Translations under genes and position numbers: made by a program | Source: Vulcanimicrobiia bacterium | Lineage (GTDB): Bacteria; Vulcanimicrobiota; Vulcanimicrobiia; Vulcanimicrobiales; Vulcanimicrobiaceae | DNA length: 64,000 nt | Assembly (NCBI GenBank): GCA_025934645.1 | Contig: JAICWY010000002.1 | Coordinates: 1-64,000 of the forward strand | Direction: 5' to 3' | The notes under the pieces: generated by a model | The model's database searches: none | Seen by the model: the letters and a program-made list of their open reading frames with translations, nothing else | Told to the model about the DNA's origin: nothing | Shown here: piece by piece, positions 25,610-33,977 of the stretch | How the letters are laid out: every line of letters begins with the position of its first letter | Position numbering within the stretch: position 1 is the stretch's first letter

Positions 25610-27652
25610 TTACGGGACGTTTTGACCGGATACCACTGCGTTGATGAGGTGGCCCGCGAACGGGACGCCGAGGCCGGTGACCAGGTCGTACCCCTTTCCG
25701 GCATCGTATCCGGGCATGTACGAACCCGAGGGCGTCGGCAGCACGGAGAGGTCGCCGTTACTGCCTGCCAGCACGTCGTAAAACGTGCTCGCGTACGGCG
25801 CGGGCTTGCCGTAGACGGCGTAGAGCAGCGCGTTCGGGTTGCCCATGCGCCACGGATGCGCCCCTGTCGCGACATCACAGGTGCTGCTTGCCTTGCAGGC
25901 CTGCAGAACGACGGCCCACATGGCAGCCATTTCCGGCGCGGCTGCACTGGTGCCGCCGGACGGTCCTACTCCGGATTGGCTGGGATACGCGGCATTCATA
26001 ATGAGCGCCGGTCCGGTCAACGGATCGGCGAGCATTGCAACGTCGGGCTCGGCTCGTTTGCCGCCGAGAGACGCGTTCGGAGCCGTCAAGCCGTTCTGGA
26101 ATGCCGGCGCTGCGAAGAACTGCGAGATCGCGCCGCCGCTTCCCGGTGAATTGTCGCCGTATCCGTCACCCCCGAGCGTCGTGTTGTTCGCCCAAGCGGT
26201 GATCTGCGCGCCGGACGGCAAATTGCCGGCGCTATCCATCGGATAGTTCACGCCGCCGACCGAAACTACGGAGGGATCCGATGCCGGATACGAGGCGCAG
26301 AACTGCGACGTCGGCCCGCCCGTGTTTTGATCGATGCACTGATGCGCGCCGTTATCGCCCGATGAAACGAACACGGCAATCCCCTCGCTCGCGAGCGCGG
26401 CGAACTCCGCCGGTCCAATGCCATTTCCGGTCGCACCGAAATAGCCGATCGATTCAGCAGAAGGCTCGTCCAAACCGTAACTGAGCGAGAGCGCGTCCGC
26501 TGTGTTGTCGGCGATAGCTTGTTGGATCTCGTCATCGGCGATCGGCAACCCGATGACGCCGGTGCACGGCAGTCCGGCCGTCGCGCAATCCTTCGTGTTG
26601 TATGCCAAATAAAAGAAGACGTTGGAGCCGGGGGCCAATTGCGCCGCCTGCTCGGTGTCGAGCTGCGCTTCACCATCCTCCGGATTACAAGTCGTCGACG
26701 TGAGGCCGTCTCCGAGCGGCTGGCTTCCCTGCGGCGGAACGCACGGCGCCGTTACCGGCGGGGGCGGCGCAAGTCCGGTTGCGTCATCGTACGCGCCCGT
26801 GCCCGTGCTGTTGTTCGCCGGGCTAGGCGACTGCGCAACCGCCGGCACGACGGCAACTTTTGCGACGGAAACGTTGCTGAATCTGCCGATAGCAGGCACA
26901 TCCGCGGACGAAACTGGGCCGGTGCCGATGATGCCGATGCTAATGCCCGCGCCGGTATATCCCGCGGCCGAGGCGCCCGTGAAATCGAATGCACGCCGCA
27001 GTTGTGCGCCCGACATTCCCAAGATATTTCCGTTGCCCGGACGGATGAGATAGTTGCGCTTCAGATCCAGATGCACTAAGCCCAGCACGCCCGAAACCGG
27101 AACAGGTTGCGAAAAATGCGGCTGCTGCGCGGGCCCAATGAACGTGCGTCCGTACGCGCGGTACGTTCCGAACTTCGTTCCGAACGCCGCTTCCATATCG
27201 CTCCGGCTTCCGGTAACGATCATGGTCAGATGCTGCGGCCACGACCCGACGGCAAGATGATATTTTTGGAAGTAGCCGGCAGCGGCGTTGTACGCATCCT
27301 GCGACGCGCCGAACCGCGATCCGATCTCCTGCGGCGTGAGGAAATGCCTGTAAAGGGCTGAGGCGGGATCGCTCGCCATCTTCGCATATTGCAGCAGGCC
27401 GGGAAGATTCTGCGCTTGCAGTTGCACGTCGACCGACATCGAGCCGGCATTTGCGGCGGCAACGTATTGCGCGTGGCTCATGACACCGGCGCCCCACGTG
27501 AAGTTCGAGAGCTGCGCCGGCCCGGTATAGGGCTGAATCGTAGACTGCGGCGTGGGCGGCGCGACATGCTGCGAGCCGCCGCCGCAACCGCTGAAAATCA
27601 ACATGGCCGATGCGGCGAATGCCGCCGCCGGAAAGCGAACGCGCGCGGACAT
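25610..27652 (-). CDS. S53 family peptidase (sedolisin/kumamolisin type), lipoprotein
   Basis: A secreted acid serine-carboxyl peptidase precursor, 680 residues. The signal ends in a lipobox (LIFSGCGGGS), so the protein is probably lipid-anchored. Residues about 55-210 are the pro-kumamolisin activation domain (ALYRHFLTPQEIGSRFGAS), and 215-675 the catalytic domain with Glu328 and Asp332 (EDGEAQLDTE), oxyanion-site Asp in VSSGDNGAH, Ser569 in GGTSAAAPEMA, and the Ca-site end YDAGKGYDLVTGLGVP. The ATG 27652 overlaps the preceding lipoprotein gene (TAATG), so the two are coupled. Proteases of this family work at low pH. Confidence 0.95.
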   Translation of the reverse strand: MSARVRFPAAAFAASAMLIFSGCGGGSQHVAPPTPQSTIQPYTGPAQLSNFTWGAGVMSHAQYVAAANAGSMSVDVQLQAQNLPGLLQYAKMASDPASALYRHFLTPQEIGSRFGASQDAYNAAAGYFQKYHLAVGSWPQHLTMIVTGSRSDMEAAFGTKFGTYRAYGRTFIGPAQQPHFSQPVPVSGVLGLVHLDLKRNYLIRPGNGNILGMSGAQLRRAFDFTGASAAGYTGAGISIGIIGTGPVSSADVPAIGRFSNVSVAKVAVVPAVAQSPSPANNSTGTGAYDDATGLAPPPPVTAPCVPPQGSQPLGDGLTSTTCNPEDGEAQLDTEQAAQLAPGSNVFFYLAYNTKDCATAGLPCTGVIGLPIADDEIQQAIADNTADALSLSYGLDEPSAESIGYFGATGNGIGPAEFAALASEGIAVFVSSGDNGAHQCIDQNTGGPTSQFCASYPASDPSVVSVGGVNYPMDSAGNLPSGAQITAWANNTTLGGDGYGDNSPGSGGAISQFFAAPAFQNGLTAPNASLGGKRAEPDVAMLADPLTGPALIMNAAYPSQSGVGPSGGTSAAAPEMAAMWAVVLQACKASSTCDVATGAHPWRMGNPNALLYAVYGKPAPYASTFYDVLAGSNGDLSVLPTPSGSYMPGYDAGKGYDLVTGLGVPFAGHLINAVVSGQNVP

Positions 27653-29007
27653 TAGCGCACCTCCTTGCGGGCGAGCGACACGAGGTAAGACGCGAACTTC
27701 ATCTCGCGTTGATGGCGCAGCCGCTCGACGCGCAAAGTGAAGGCCGCCGTCGCAGCCGCGACATTCGAGGGTTCGAACGCCGCGGGTATTGCGGATTGCG
27801 TCCTGCGCTCCGAGCTTTGAGCGGTCGCGCTTTGGAGGGTCAGCGTTTGCGTAACGGTCGTCGTCGAAAGCGCCGTGCCAGGGAAGTGCAGATGAAAGCC
27901 CGTCGCCGTTGCGAAGTCGTCCTGATAGTCGTAGTAATCTTGTTGCACGTCGGACAAGGTGACGCACACCGGTCCATACTGCGGATTCGTGTAGGTCGTC
28001 TGCGTTTGGTTATCGGTGTATCCCAGAATCGTGTCCGTACGCACCGTCGTTTGCGTCAAGGTGTTGCCTGACGTTCCGTACGATGCCGGAACGGCGCAAC
28101 TTTGCGGATACGCGATACCCGTTGCAACCTTCGTAGATTGCGAATACAACGTGGGCGTAGTTCCGTACCACATGGCGGACGTATACACACGCGGGGTGAT
28201 GGTGGGCGCGGGCGCCGGCGAGGGCTGCCCCGAAGCGGCCGGTGCAGGCGTCGGCGGCTGCACGAAATTCATCGTGATCGTGATTTGATTTGCGGATGGC
28301 GCCGAGAACACGAATCCGCTGACTTGGCCGTCGAGATACGCGCCGTTCGTCGTATATGTGCCGCTCCCGTCCGCCTTTTCACCGATGCTCGCGCTTACGC
28401 CCGTATTTTTGTTGCTGAGCGCCTCTGTGTACGTGCCGTCGTTCGCGTAGGTGCGAGTACTGGTGGTTCCGTCTGCATCTTTTTCGGTGAACGCGACGCC
28501 CGCGGAGTTGGTCCACGTTGCGGCGCTTGTTTCCGGAAGCTGGTCCAAAATCTCCGGAGCGGCGTATTTTGCCGCGAGCGTATCACCCGAATCGTCTGCC
28601 GTTGAGTATCCGTACTCGACCAGATTTGCGCCGCTCATGCCCAGCCACGCATCGGTCGTCGCGGTATGCGTTACGAGCGCAGCGGCATCGGTTTCAATAG
28701 TGTGAAAATCGCCCGCGCTCGCGGGCCCGTACGGATTGGCTGCGGCCGTGACGGTTACGTCTTGCGTGATGTTCACCAGCGTATTCACCGATGGATACGG
28801 CGAGGGCGAGGGATAGACGTACGATGCTGCAGTCGTCTGCGCGCCGCTAAATTTGTACGTGTGGCCCAGCGCGTAAGGCGTGGGTGAAGGCGTCGGCGCC
28901 GCAGGGGCTTGCGGAACGGCTCCGCCGCCGCCTCCGCCTCCGCCGCCACATGCAACGAGGGCCGCCGATATGACGGCGAGCCCGGCGGCAAAAAACCCGG
29001 TTCTCAA
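27652..29007 (-). CDS. hypothetical poly-Gly lipoprotein coupled to sedolisin
   Basis: A 451-residue protein of no recognised family. A hydrophobic N-terminus ends in SAALVACGGGGGGGGG, a lipobox followed by nine glycines, then a Pro/Thr linker and a beta-rich body with many Thr, Tyr and Ser. The C-terminal 50 residues are basic. TTG 29007 is chosen because GGAGGG lies 5 nt upstream and the hydrophobic segment starts right after it. It is translationally coupled to the S53 peptidase and may be its inhibitor, substrate-presenting partner or chaperone; this is a guess. Confidence 0.72.
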   Translation of the reverse strand: MRTGFFAAGLAVISAALVACGGGGGGGGGAVPQAPAAPTPSPTPYALGHTYKFSGAQTTAASYVYPSPSPYPSVNTLVNITQDVTVTAAANPYGPASAGDFHTIETDAAALVTHTATTDAWLGMSGANLVEYGYSTADDSGDTLAAKYAAPEILDQLPETSAATWTNSAGVAFTEKDADGTTSTRTYANDGTYTEALSNKNTGVSASIGEKADGSGTYTTNGAYLDGQVSGFVFSAPSANQITITMNFVQPPTPAPAASGQPSPAPAPTITPRVYTSAMWYGTTPTLYSQSTKVATGIAYPQSCAVPASYGTSGNTLTQTTVRTDTILGYTDNQTQTTYTNPQYGPVCVTLSDVQQDYYDYQDDFATATGFHLHFPGTALSTTTVTQTLTLQSATAQSSERRTQSAIPAAFEPSNVAAATAAFTLRVERLRHQREMKFASYLVSLARKEVR

Positions 29008-29122
29008 AGCACACCCTCCGGAACTACGACAAAAGAAGCTTTGCCCCGGGTTCGTAGGCGGAGAGGAAAACTCTTTCGACAAAACTCGGAACCCTCACGC
29101 TCCGGAGGTACGTTGACTCGAT

Positions 29123-29662
29123 ATGAAGAGGACCATCCCCGCTCTCGCGCTTGCACTGCTGGGCGTCACCGTGGCCATCGCGTTCGGCGCACCGCGGCGT
29201 GACGGCGCAATAATCCGCAACACGGGCTCGACGAACTTTTCCGGTTACACGATCAAAATCTGGTCGGACGGCGCGACGCAAACGCTGCATTCGAATCGCG
29301 CCGGGCAACCGCTGGATCAACCCGTCAACGGGCGCGTGCCAAAAGCCGTCGCCGATCAGCTCTTCCGCGATCTGCGCAGTGCAAAAGGCCAACCGACCGG
29401 CGCTCAAGCATGTATGAAGAGCGCCTCGTTCGGCACGACCACGGTCGTCGAGTATCACGGCTGGTCGACGCCGGACCTGGAGTGCGGGGGAAACGGTTTT
29501 GTAATCGCGCTAGGATCCGACGTGCATAAGGTCGCCGCGCTGCTGCACGTGCAAGGAATCCAGCCGCACCGTATTCCTATGCTTCCGAACGAACCTCGCC
29601 GCCCCGAGCCTACGGGCGGGCAGGCGAGCGCCTCGCCGGAACCGGCGCCCTCCGCGTCGTAG
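29123..29662 (+). CDS. hypothetical exported protein
   Basis: A 179-residue protein with a signal peptide (MKRTIPALALALLGVTVAIAFG). The body includes NFSGYTIKIWSDGATQTLH and VPKAVADQLFRDLRSAKGQ, two cysteines that could pair (QACMKS and LECGGNGF), and a Pro/Ser-rich disordered tail. No family recognised. It is divergent from the sedolisin operon, with a 115-bp gap, and is followed after 31 bp by another small exported protein. GGAGG lies 14 nt before the ATG. Confidence 0.7.
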   Translation: MKRTIPALALALLGVTVAIAFGAPRRDGAIIRNTGSTNFSGYTIKIWSDGATQTLHSNRAGQPLDQPVNGRVPKAVADQLFRDLRSAKGQPTGAQACMKSASFGTTTVVEYHGWSTPDLECGGNGFVIALGSDVHKVAALLHVQGIQPHRIPMLPNEPRRPEPTGGQASASPEPAPSAS

Positions 29663-29693
29663 CATAACAAGCCCAAAGGAGAATCCCATCACC

Positions 29694-30284
29694 GTGAAGC
29701 GCCTCTTCTTTTTTATTGCCGCCGCCGCGCTGACGTTTGGCACGTTCCAAACGCCGAGTGCATTCGCGCAATCGCGCGCCGCGGCAACGCCGCCGCCTCC
29801 GCCGCCCGCGCCGAACGCGACTGCCGCGCCCACACTGCCGCCCGGGCTAAAGCTGCCCGCCGGCACGGTGACGCCCGGCCCGAAAGGCACTGCGACGCCT
29901 GCGCCGCCAAAAGACGAAGACGTCAACCGCGTCGGCATCTCCGGCGTTTGGGAAATCGCGATTCAACAGCCCAACAAGGTCGAATACACGCACTTCAAAA
30001 TCGATCAAAAAGGCAACGTCCTGACCGGACAATATCTGGACGGCAGCGGAAAGAAGTATCCGCTTGCGGGTTCGGTTGACGGCAAGAACGTTCGCGTCGT
30101 GGTTTCGCTTCCGAATGGAACGGCGCTGATCTTCAACGGCACGCAAGACAGCGGCATGGATATGGTCGGCACGCTCGACACGTCGAAAGACATCATCGGC
30201 TTTACGGCATCGTACCGTCCGAAATACAAGTGGATCGACAACCTCACGCCGGGCTCAGCCGGCATGGGCAACGGCGTGCCTTAG
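29694..30284 (+). CDS. hypothetical exported Pro-rich protein
   Basis: A 196-residue protein. Signal peptide MKRLFFFIAAAALTFGTFQT, then a Pro/Ala/Thr linker (residues about 27-70), then a compact beta domain of about 110 residues (GVWEIAIQQPNKVEYTHFKI, GQYLDGSGKKYPLAGSVDGK, LIFNGTQDSGMDMVGTLD). The repeated GxxxG/xxWxI pattern looks like a small beta barrel of the lipocalin or META kind, but no match is certain. GTG start with AAAGGAG upstream. The stop is followed at once by the structured repeat. Confidence 0.72.
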   Translation: MKRLFFFIAAAALTFGTFQTPSAFAQSRAAATPPPPPPAPNATAAPTLPPGLKLPAGTVTPGPKGTATPAPPKDEDVNRVGISGVWEIAIQQPNKVEYTHFKIDQKGNVLTGQYLDGSGKKYPLAGSVDGKNVRVVVSLPNGTALIFNGTQDSGMDMVGTLDTSKDIIGFTASYRPKYKWIDNLTPGSAGMGNGVP

Positions 30285-30287
30285 AAG

Positions 30288-30385
30288 GGCGCTTCGGCCG
30301 AGCCTCCGCGCCCCCCATCTTCGATGGGGCTCCCGGGGAGACGGAAAAGGAATAGAAAAAGCCCCGTTACGACGGGGCTTTTTCG
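30288..30385 (+). repeat. structured intergenic repeat, copy B
   Basis: About 98 bp matching 12644-12741 at most positions. It contains GGCGCTTCGGCCGAGCC, a perfect CCCCATC-TTC-GATGGGG hairpin, CCCGGGGAGACGG, GGAATAG and a terminator stem. Fills the whole gap between a plus-strand gene and convergent leuD. Confidence 0.82.
30356..30384. terminator. bidirectional terminator in repeat copy B
   Basis: AAAAAGCCCCG-TTACGA-CGGGGCTTTTT, serving both the plus-strand gene ending at 30284 and leuCD ending at 30400. The stem differs from copy A at paired positions (GGCTCCG/CGGAGCC versus AGCCCCG/CGGGGCT), keeping pairing. Confidence 0.88.
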
Positions 30386-30399
30386 TTTGAAGAAACAGC

Positions 30400-30900
30400 T
30401 TAAACTTTGGCGCGTTCGGCTAGGCGTTTTTCGACGTAGGGTTGTAGGCCGCCGGCTTCGATTAACGATTGCATGAACGGCGGAAAGGCTGCGGATTTAT
30501 ACGACGTGCCTTTGGTGAGATTGCGGATCGTGCCGCTCGGCGGGTCGATCTCGATCTCGTCGCCGGATTCGATGCCGTCCACCGCTTCTGGCGCCTCGAA
30601 GATCGGCAGGCCGATGTTCAGCGCGTTGCGATAAAAGATCCGCGCGAAGCTCTTCGCGATCACCGCCGAGGTGCCCGAACCCTTGATCGCGATCGGCGCG
30701 ACTTCGCGGCTCGATCCGCAGCCGAAGTTCGTGTCCGCGACGATGATGTCGCCGGTTTTCATGCGCGACGTGTACTCCGCGTCCAGTCCTTCGAGCGCGT
30801 GTTTACCGAGTTCGGCAGCGTCGATGATGTTACAGTACTTGCCCGGGATGATGACGTCGGTGTCGACGTTCTTGCCGTATTTGTGAGCGTTGCCGCGCAT
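30400..30900 (-). CDS. leuD: 3-isopropylmalate dehydratase small subunit (LeuD)
   Basis: The swivel subunit of the aconitase-family isomerase, 166 residues. Seen: NVDTDVIIPGKYCNI, DTNFGCGSSREVAPIAIK (the family's GSSRE substrate loop) and SFARIFYRNALNIGLP. The short form is the archaeal/Thermus-type LeuD, which can act on isopropylmalate or homoaconitate. ATG follows the leuC stop directly. No leuA or leuB is in the window, so the exact substrate is open. Confidence 0.92.
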   Translation of the reverse strand: MRGNAHKYGKNVDTDVIIPGKYCNIIDAAELGKHALEGLDAEYTSRMKTGDIIVADTNFGCGSSREVAPIAIKGSGTSAVIAKSFARIFYRNALNIGLPIFEAPEAVDGIESGDEIEIDPPSGTIRNLTKGTSYKSAAFPPFMQSLIEAGGLQPYVEKRLAERAKV

Positions 30901-32184
30901 TTATACTCCTACCGCTGCCAGCGTGCGAGGATCGGTAATGACGCCGGTGAGCGCCGAAGCGGCGCACGTCGCGGGCGATCCGAGATAGACTTCCGCTTTC
31001 GGAGAACCCATGCGGCCGACGTAATTGCGGTTGGTGGTCGAGATACAGCGCTCGCCGTCGCCCAGCGTGCCCATATGACCGCCGAAGCACGCGCCGCAGC
31101 CGGGCGTGTTGACGACGCAGCCGGCCGACGCGAGTATCGTGAGAATGCCTTCCTGCGCCGCTTGCATCCAGACTTTCTGCGAACCCGGATTGACGATGAC
31201 GCGCAGATTCGGCGAAATGCGTTTGCCGTCGAGAATCTTCGCGACGATGCGAAGATCTTCGATGTAGCCGTTGGTGCACGAGCCGATGAAAACTTGGTCC
31301 ACCGGAATGGTCTCGTTGGTCACTTCGGAGATCGGATGCACGTTGTCCGGGGTGTGCGGACACGCGACCTGCGGTTCGAGCGATGCGACATCGATCTCGA
31401 CAATCCGCTCGTACATCGCATCGGCATCCGCGCGCTCGACCAGAAAGTCGCGGTTCGTACGTTCTTTCACGTACGCGATGGTCTTTTCGTCCGCGTGGAA
31501 GATGCCGTTCTTCGCGCCGGCTTCGATTGCCATGTTCGCCATCGTAATGCGGCCCGTAATCGAGAGGTCGTCCACCGTCGTGCCGTGATACTCGATCGCG
31601 CGGTACGTCGCACCGTCGATCCCCAGCGTGCCGACGGTTTTGAGCATGATGTCCTTTGCGAACACCATTTCGCCCGGCGTGCCGTTATAAACGATCTTTA
31701 TCGAAGGCGGAACGCGGAGCCACACTTCCCCCAGAACGAATGCCGCAGCAATATCCGTCGATCCCATTCCGGTTGCGAACGCGCCGAACGCGCCATAGGT
31801 GCACGTGTGGGAATCGCCGCCGACGATGAGCTCGCCCGGCGCCACCAGGCCTTCTTCCGGAAGCACGACGTGCTCGATGCCGCCGCGTCCCACATCGAAG
31901 AAGTGCTTGATGTTTTGCTCGCCGGCGAAGTCTTTCATCAGTTTGGCGAGTTTTGCCGACTGCGCGTCCTTGGCGGGCACGAAATGGTCTTCGACCAGCG
32001 CGATTTTTTCGTTGTCGAACACGCGGTCCGCGCCTTTGATGTTGCGCATCACGCCGATGGCGACGGCGGCGGAGAGCTCGTTCGCGAGCACCAAGTCGAC
32101 CTTCGCGTTGATGATCTGCCCCGGTTCGACGCGGTCCAGACCCGCATGACGCGCAAGAATCTTCTCGGTCAGGGTCATGCCCAT
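30901..32184 (-). CDS. leuC: 3-isopropylmalate dehydratase large subunit (LeuC)
   Basis: The iron-sulfur subunit, 427 residues. Seen: DHFVPAKDAQSAKLAK near the N-terminus, SHTCTYGAFGAFATGMGSTD, the three [4Fe-4S] ligands in GSCTNG and GCGACFGGH, and STTNRNYVGRMGS. This is the shorter (about 420 residues) HacA/LeuC2 clade, which includes both isopropylmalate and homoaconitate enzymes. It is divergent from the metY operon across 66 bp. AGGAG lies about 12 nt before the ATG. Confidence 0.93.
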   Translation of the reverse strand: MGMTLTEKILARHAGLDRVEPGQIINAKVDLVLANELSAAVAIGVMRNIKGADRVFDNEKIALVEDHFVPAKDAQSAKLAKLMKDFAGEQNIKHFFDVGRGGIEHVVLPEEGLVAPGELIVGGDSHTCTYGAFGAFATGMGSTDIAAAFVLGEVWLRVPPSIKIVYNGTPGEMVFAKDIMLKTVGTLGIDGATYRAIEYHGTTVDDLSITGRITMANMAIEAGAKNGIFHADEKTIAYVKERTNRDFLVERADADAMYERIVEIDVASLEPQVACPHTPDNVHPISEVTNETIPVDQVFIGSCTNGYIEDLRIVAKILDGKRISPNLRVIVNPGSQKVWMQAAQEGILTILASAGCVVNTPGCGACFGGHMGTLGDGERCISTTNRNYVGRMGSPKAEVYLGSPATCAASALTGVITDPRTLAAVGV

Positions 32185-32250
32185 AGACGTGTGGATCTCC
32201 TCTGTGAAAACCTAAGGGACGGACGGTTTCGAGTCGAAGAACGCGCGACC

Positions 32251-33498
32251 ATGCAAGATCGCCAGTTCGGCTTTTCCACTCGTGCCATCCACGCAGGCAC
32301 ACCGCCCGACCCAGTCACCGGTGCGCGCGTCGCTCCCATCTATCAAACGGCAGCTTTCGTCTTCGGTTCGACCGAGCAGGCGGCCGAGCTCTTTCAATTG
32401 CGCAGCTACGGCCACATCTACAGCCGCATCAGCAATCCCACCGTGTCGGCGTTCGAGGAGCGCATGGCCAGTCTGGAGGGCGGACTCGGCGCGATTGCAT
32501 TTTCGAGCGGGCTTGCGGCGCAGCTCGGCGTCGTGCTGACGCTCGCGCAAAACGGCGACCACATCGTCAGCTCGCAGAACGTTTACGGCGGAACCGTGAC
32601 GCAGTTCAGCATCACGCTCAAGCGCATGGGCATTGAAACGACATTCGTGCCGGTGGACGACTACGACGCGATCCGCGCGGCAATTCAGCCGAACACGAAG
32701 ATGCTGTTCGCGGAGACGATCGGCAACCCGTCGGGTGCACTTGGCGACATCGGCCGGCTTGCGCAGATCGCGCACGACGCCGGCATTCCGCTCGTGGTGG
32801 ACAACACGTTCGCATCGCCCGCGCTCTACCGGCCGATGGAACACGGTGCCGACATCGTCGTACATTCGGCGACGAAATTCATCTCCGGACATGGCGCGGT
32901 GATCGGCGGCGTCCTGGTGGAGTCGGGATGTTTTCCGTGGGAGAACGGCAAGTTTCCGCTGCTCTCGCAGCCGAGTCCCGGCTATCACAACAAAGTCTTC
33001 ACGGAAACCTTCGGCGAGTACGCGTTCCTGATGCGCGGACGCGCCGAAGTGCTGCGCGACGTCGGTTCTCAGATGTCGCCCATGGATGCGTGGCTGCTGC
33101 TAATCGGATTGGAAACGCTCCCGATCCGCATGAAAGCGCACGTGGAGAACGGCCGCAGGATCGCGGCCTATCTGCAATCGCGACCGGAAGTCGAATGGGT
33201 GAACGCGCCGGCGATGGGTTCGATCTTCACGTTCGGCATTCGCGGCGGACGCGAAGCCGGGCGCCGTTTCATCGACGCGCTCGAACTCTGGAGCCATTTG
33301 GCCAATGTAGGCGACGCGAAAAGCTTGGTGATTCACCCGGCCTCCACCACGCATTCGCAGCTTAGTGATGAAGAGATGCGCAAGGCCGGCGTCGCGCCGG
33401 AAATGGTCCGTCTTTCGGTAGGATTGGAAGACGCGGACGATCTCATATGGGATCTGGAGAACGCCCTGCGCGCGGCCGTCGAACCGGTGAACGCATGA
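32251..33498 (+). CDS. O-acetylhomoserine sulfhydrylase-like PLP enzyme (MetY/cystathionine synthase family)
   Basis: A Cys/Met-metabolism PLP enzyme of 415 residues. Seen: STRAIHAGTPPDPVTGA, PIYQTAAFVFGS, YSRISNPTVSAFEERMASLEG (20-residue limit applies to the quoted run), VVDNTFASPALYRP, and PLP lysine Lys209 in HSATKFISGHG. IHPASTTHSQLSDEE near the C-terminus is typical of MetY, which puts sulfide on O-acetylhomoserine. It heads a six-gene operon and its stop overlaps the next start as ATGA. The context (LuxE/LuxC) opens the possibility of a different acceptor. Confidence 0.9.
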   Translation: MQDRQFGFSTRAIHAGTPPDPVTGARVAPIYQTAAFVFGSTEQAAELFQLRSYGHIYSRISNPTVSAFEERMASLEGGLGAIAFSSGLAAQLGVVLTLAQNGDHIVSSQNVYGGTVTQFSITLKRMGIETTFVPVDDYDAIRAAIQPNTKMLFAETIGNPSGALGDIGRLAQIAHDAGIPLVVDNTFASPALYRPMEHGADIVVHSATKFISGHGAVIGGVLVESGCFPWENGKFPLLSQPSPGYHNKVFTETFGEYAFLMRGRAEVLRDVGSQMSPMDAWLLLIGLETLPIRMKAHVENGRRIAAYLQSRPEVEWVNAPAMGSIFTFGIRGGREAGRRFIDALELWSHLANVGDAKSLVIHPASTTHSQLSDEEMRKAGVAPEMVRLSVGLEDADDLIWDLENALRAAVEPVNA

Positions 33499-33977
33499 TT
33501 CTGGACACCGTTTCCGCGCGCCGCGATCTGCTCGAGGGCAGTACAACCGTCGCGATGATCGGCGCGTCGTCGAACCCGCTGCGCCCTAGCTACACCGTGT
33601 TCAGTTATTTGCGCACGCAAAGCCGGTATGAAGTCACGCCGATCAATCCGACCATTACGGAGATCGACGGCGTTCCGGCATTTCCGTCGCTTACCGCGTA
33701 CGCGCAAGCGCACGGCGCGCCGGACATCGTCGATGTTTTCCGCAAGCCGAGCGAAGTGGTGCCGATCGTGCAAGAAGCGATCGCCGCCGGCGCAAAAGCG
33801 ATCTGGTTCCAATACGGCGTCATCAACGAAGACGCGATCCGCCTGGCGGATGAAGCGGGCCTCCTGGTCGTCGTCGATCGCTGCATCAAAGTGGAATACG
33901 CGCGCCTGAGCGGCGGCCTCTCTACGAGCGGACTCAACAGCGGTCTGATCTCCAGCCGCCGCCGCAGCCTTTCGTGA
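33495..33977 (+). CDS. CoA-binding domain protein (YccU-like)
   Basis: A small Rossmann-fold CoA-binding protein (CoA_binding_2 type), 160 residues. Seen: VAMIGASSNPLRPSYTVF, VTPINPTITEIDGVPAF, PDIVDVFRKPSEV and VDRCIKVEY. Such proteins lie next to metY-type genes in several bacteria, but their role is unknown. The ATG overlaps the MetY stop (ATGA) and its own stop overlaps the LuxE-like start (GTGA). The last 20 residues are Ser/Gly/Arg-rich. Confidence 0.9.
   Translation: MILDTVSARRDLLEGSTTVAMIGASSNPLRPSYTVFSYLRTQSRYEVTPINPTITEIDGVPAFPSLTAYAQAHGAPDIVDVFRKPSEVVPIVQEAIAAGAKAIWFQYGVINEDAIRLADEAGLLVVVDRCIKVEYARLSGGLSTSGLNSGLISSRRRSLS

Noticed and set aside
28900-28960. Poly-Gly coding tract considered as a phase-variable slippage repeat
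   Set aside because: The repeat unit is three bases and mixed (ggc/gga/ggt), so length changes would not shift the frame.
30469-33498. Very long plus-strand open frame across leuDC and metY
   Set aside because: It is antisense to leuD and leuC and only becomes real at metY (ATG 32251). The first 590 codons are Arg/Asp-rich shadow sequence typical of high-GC antisense frames.
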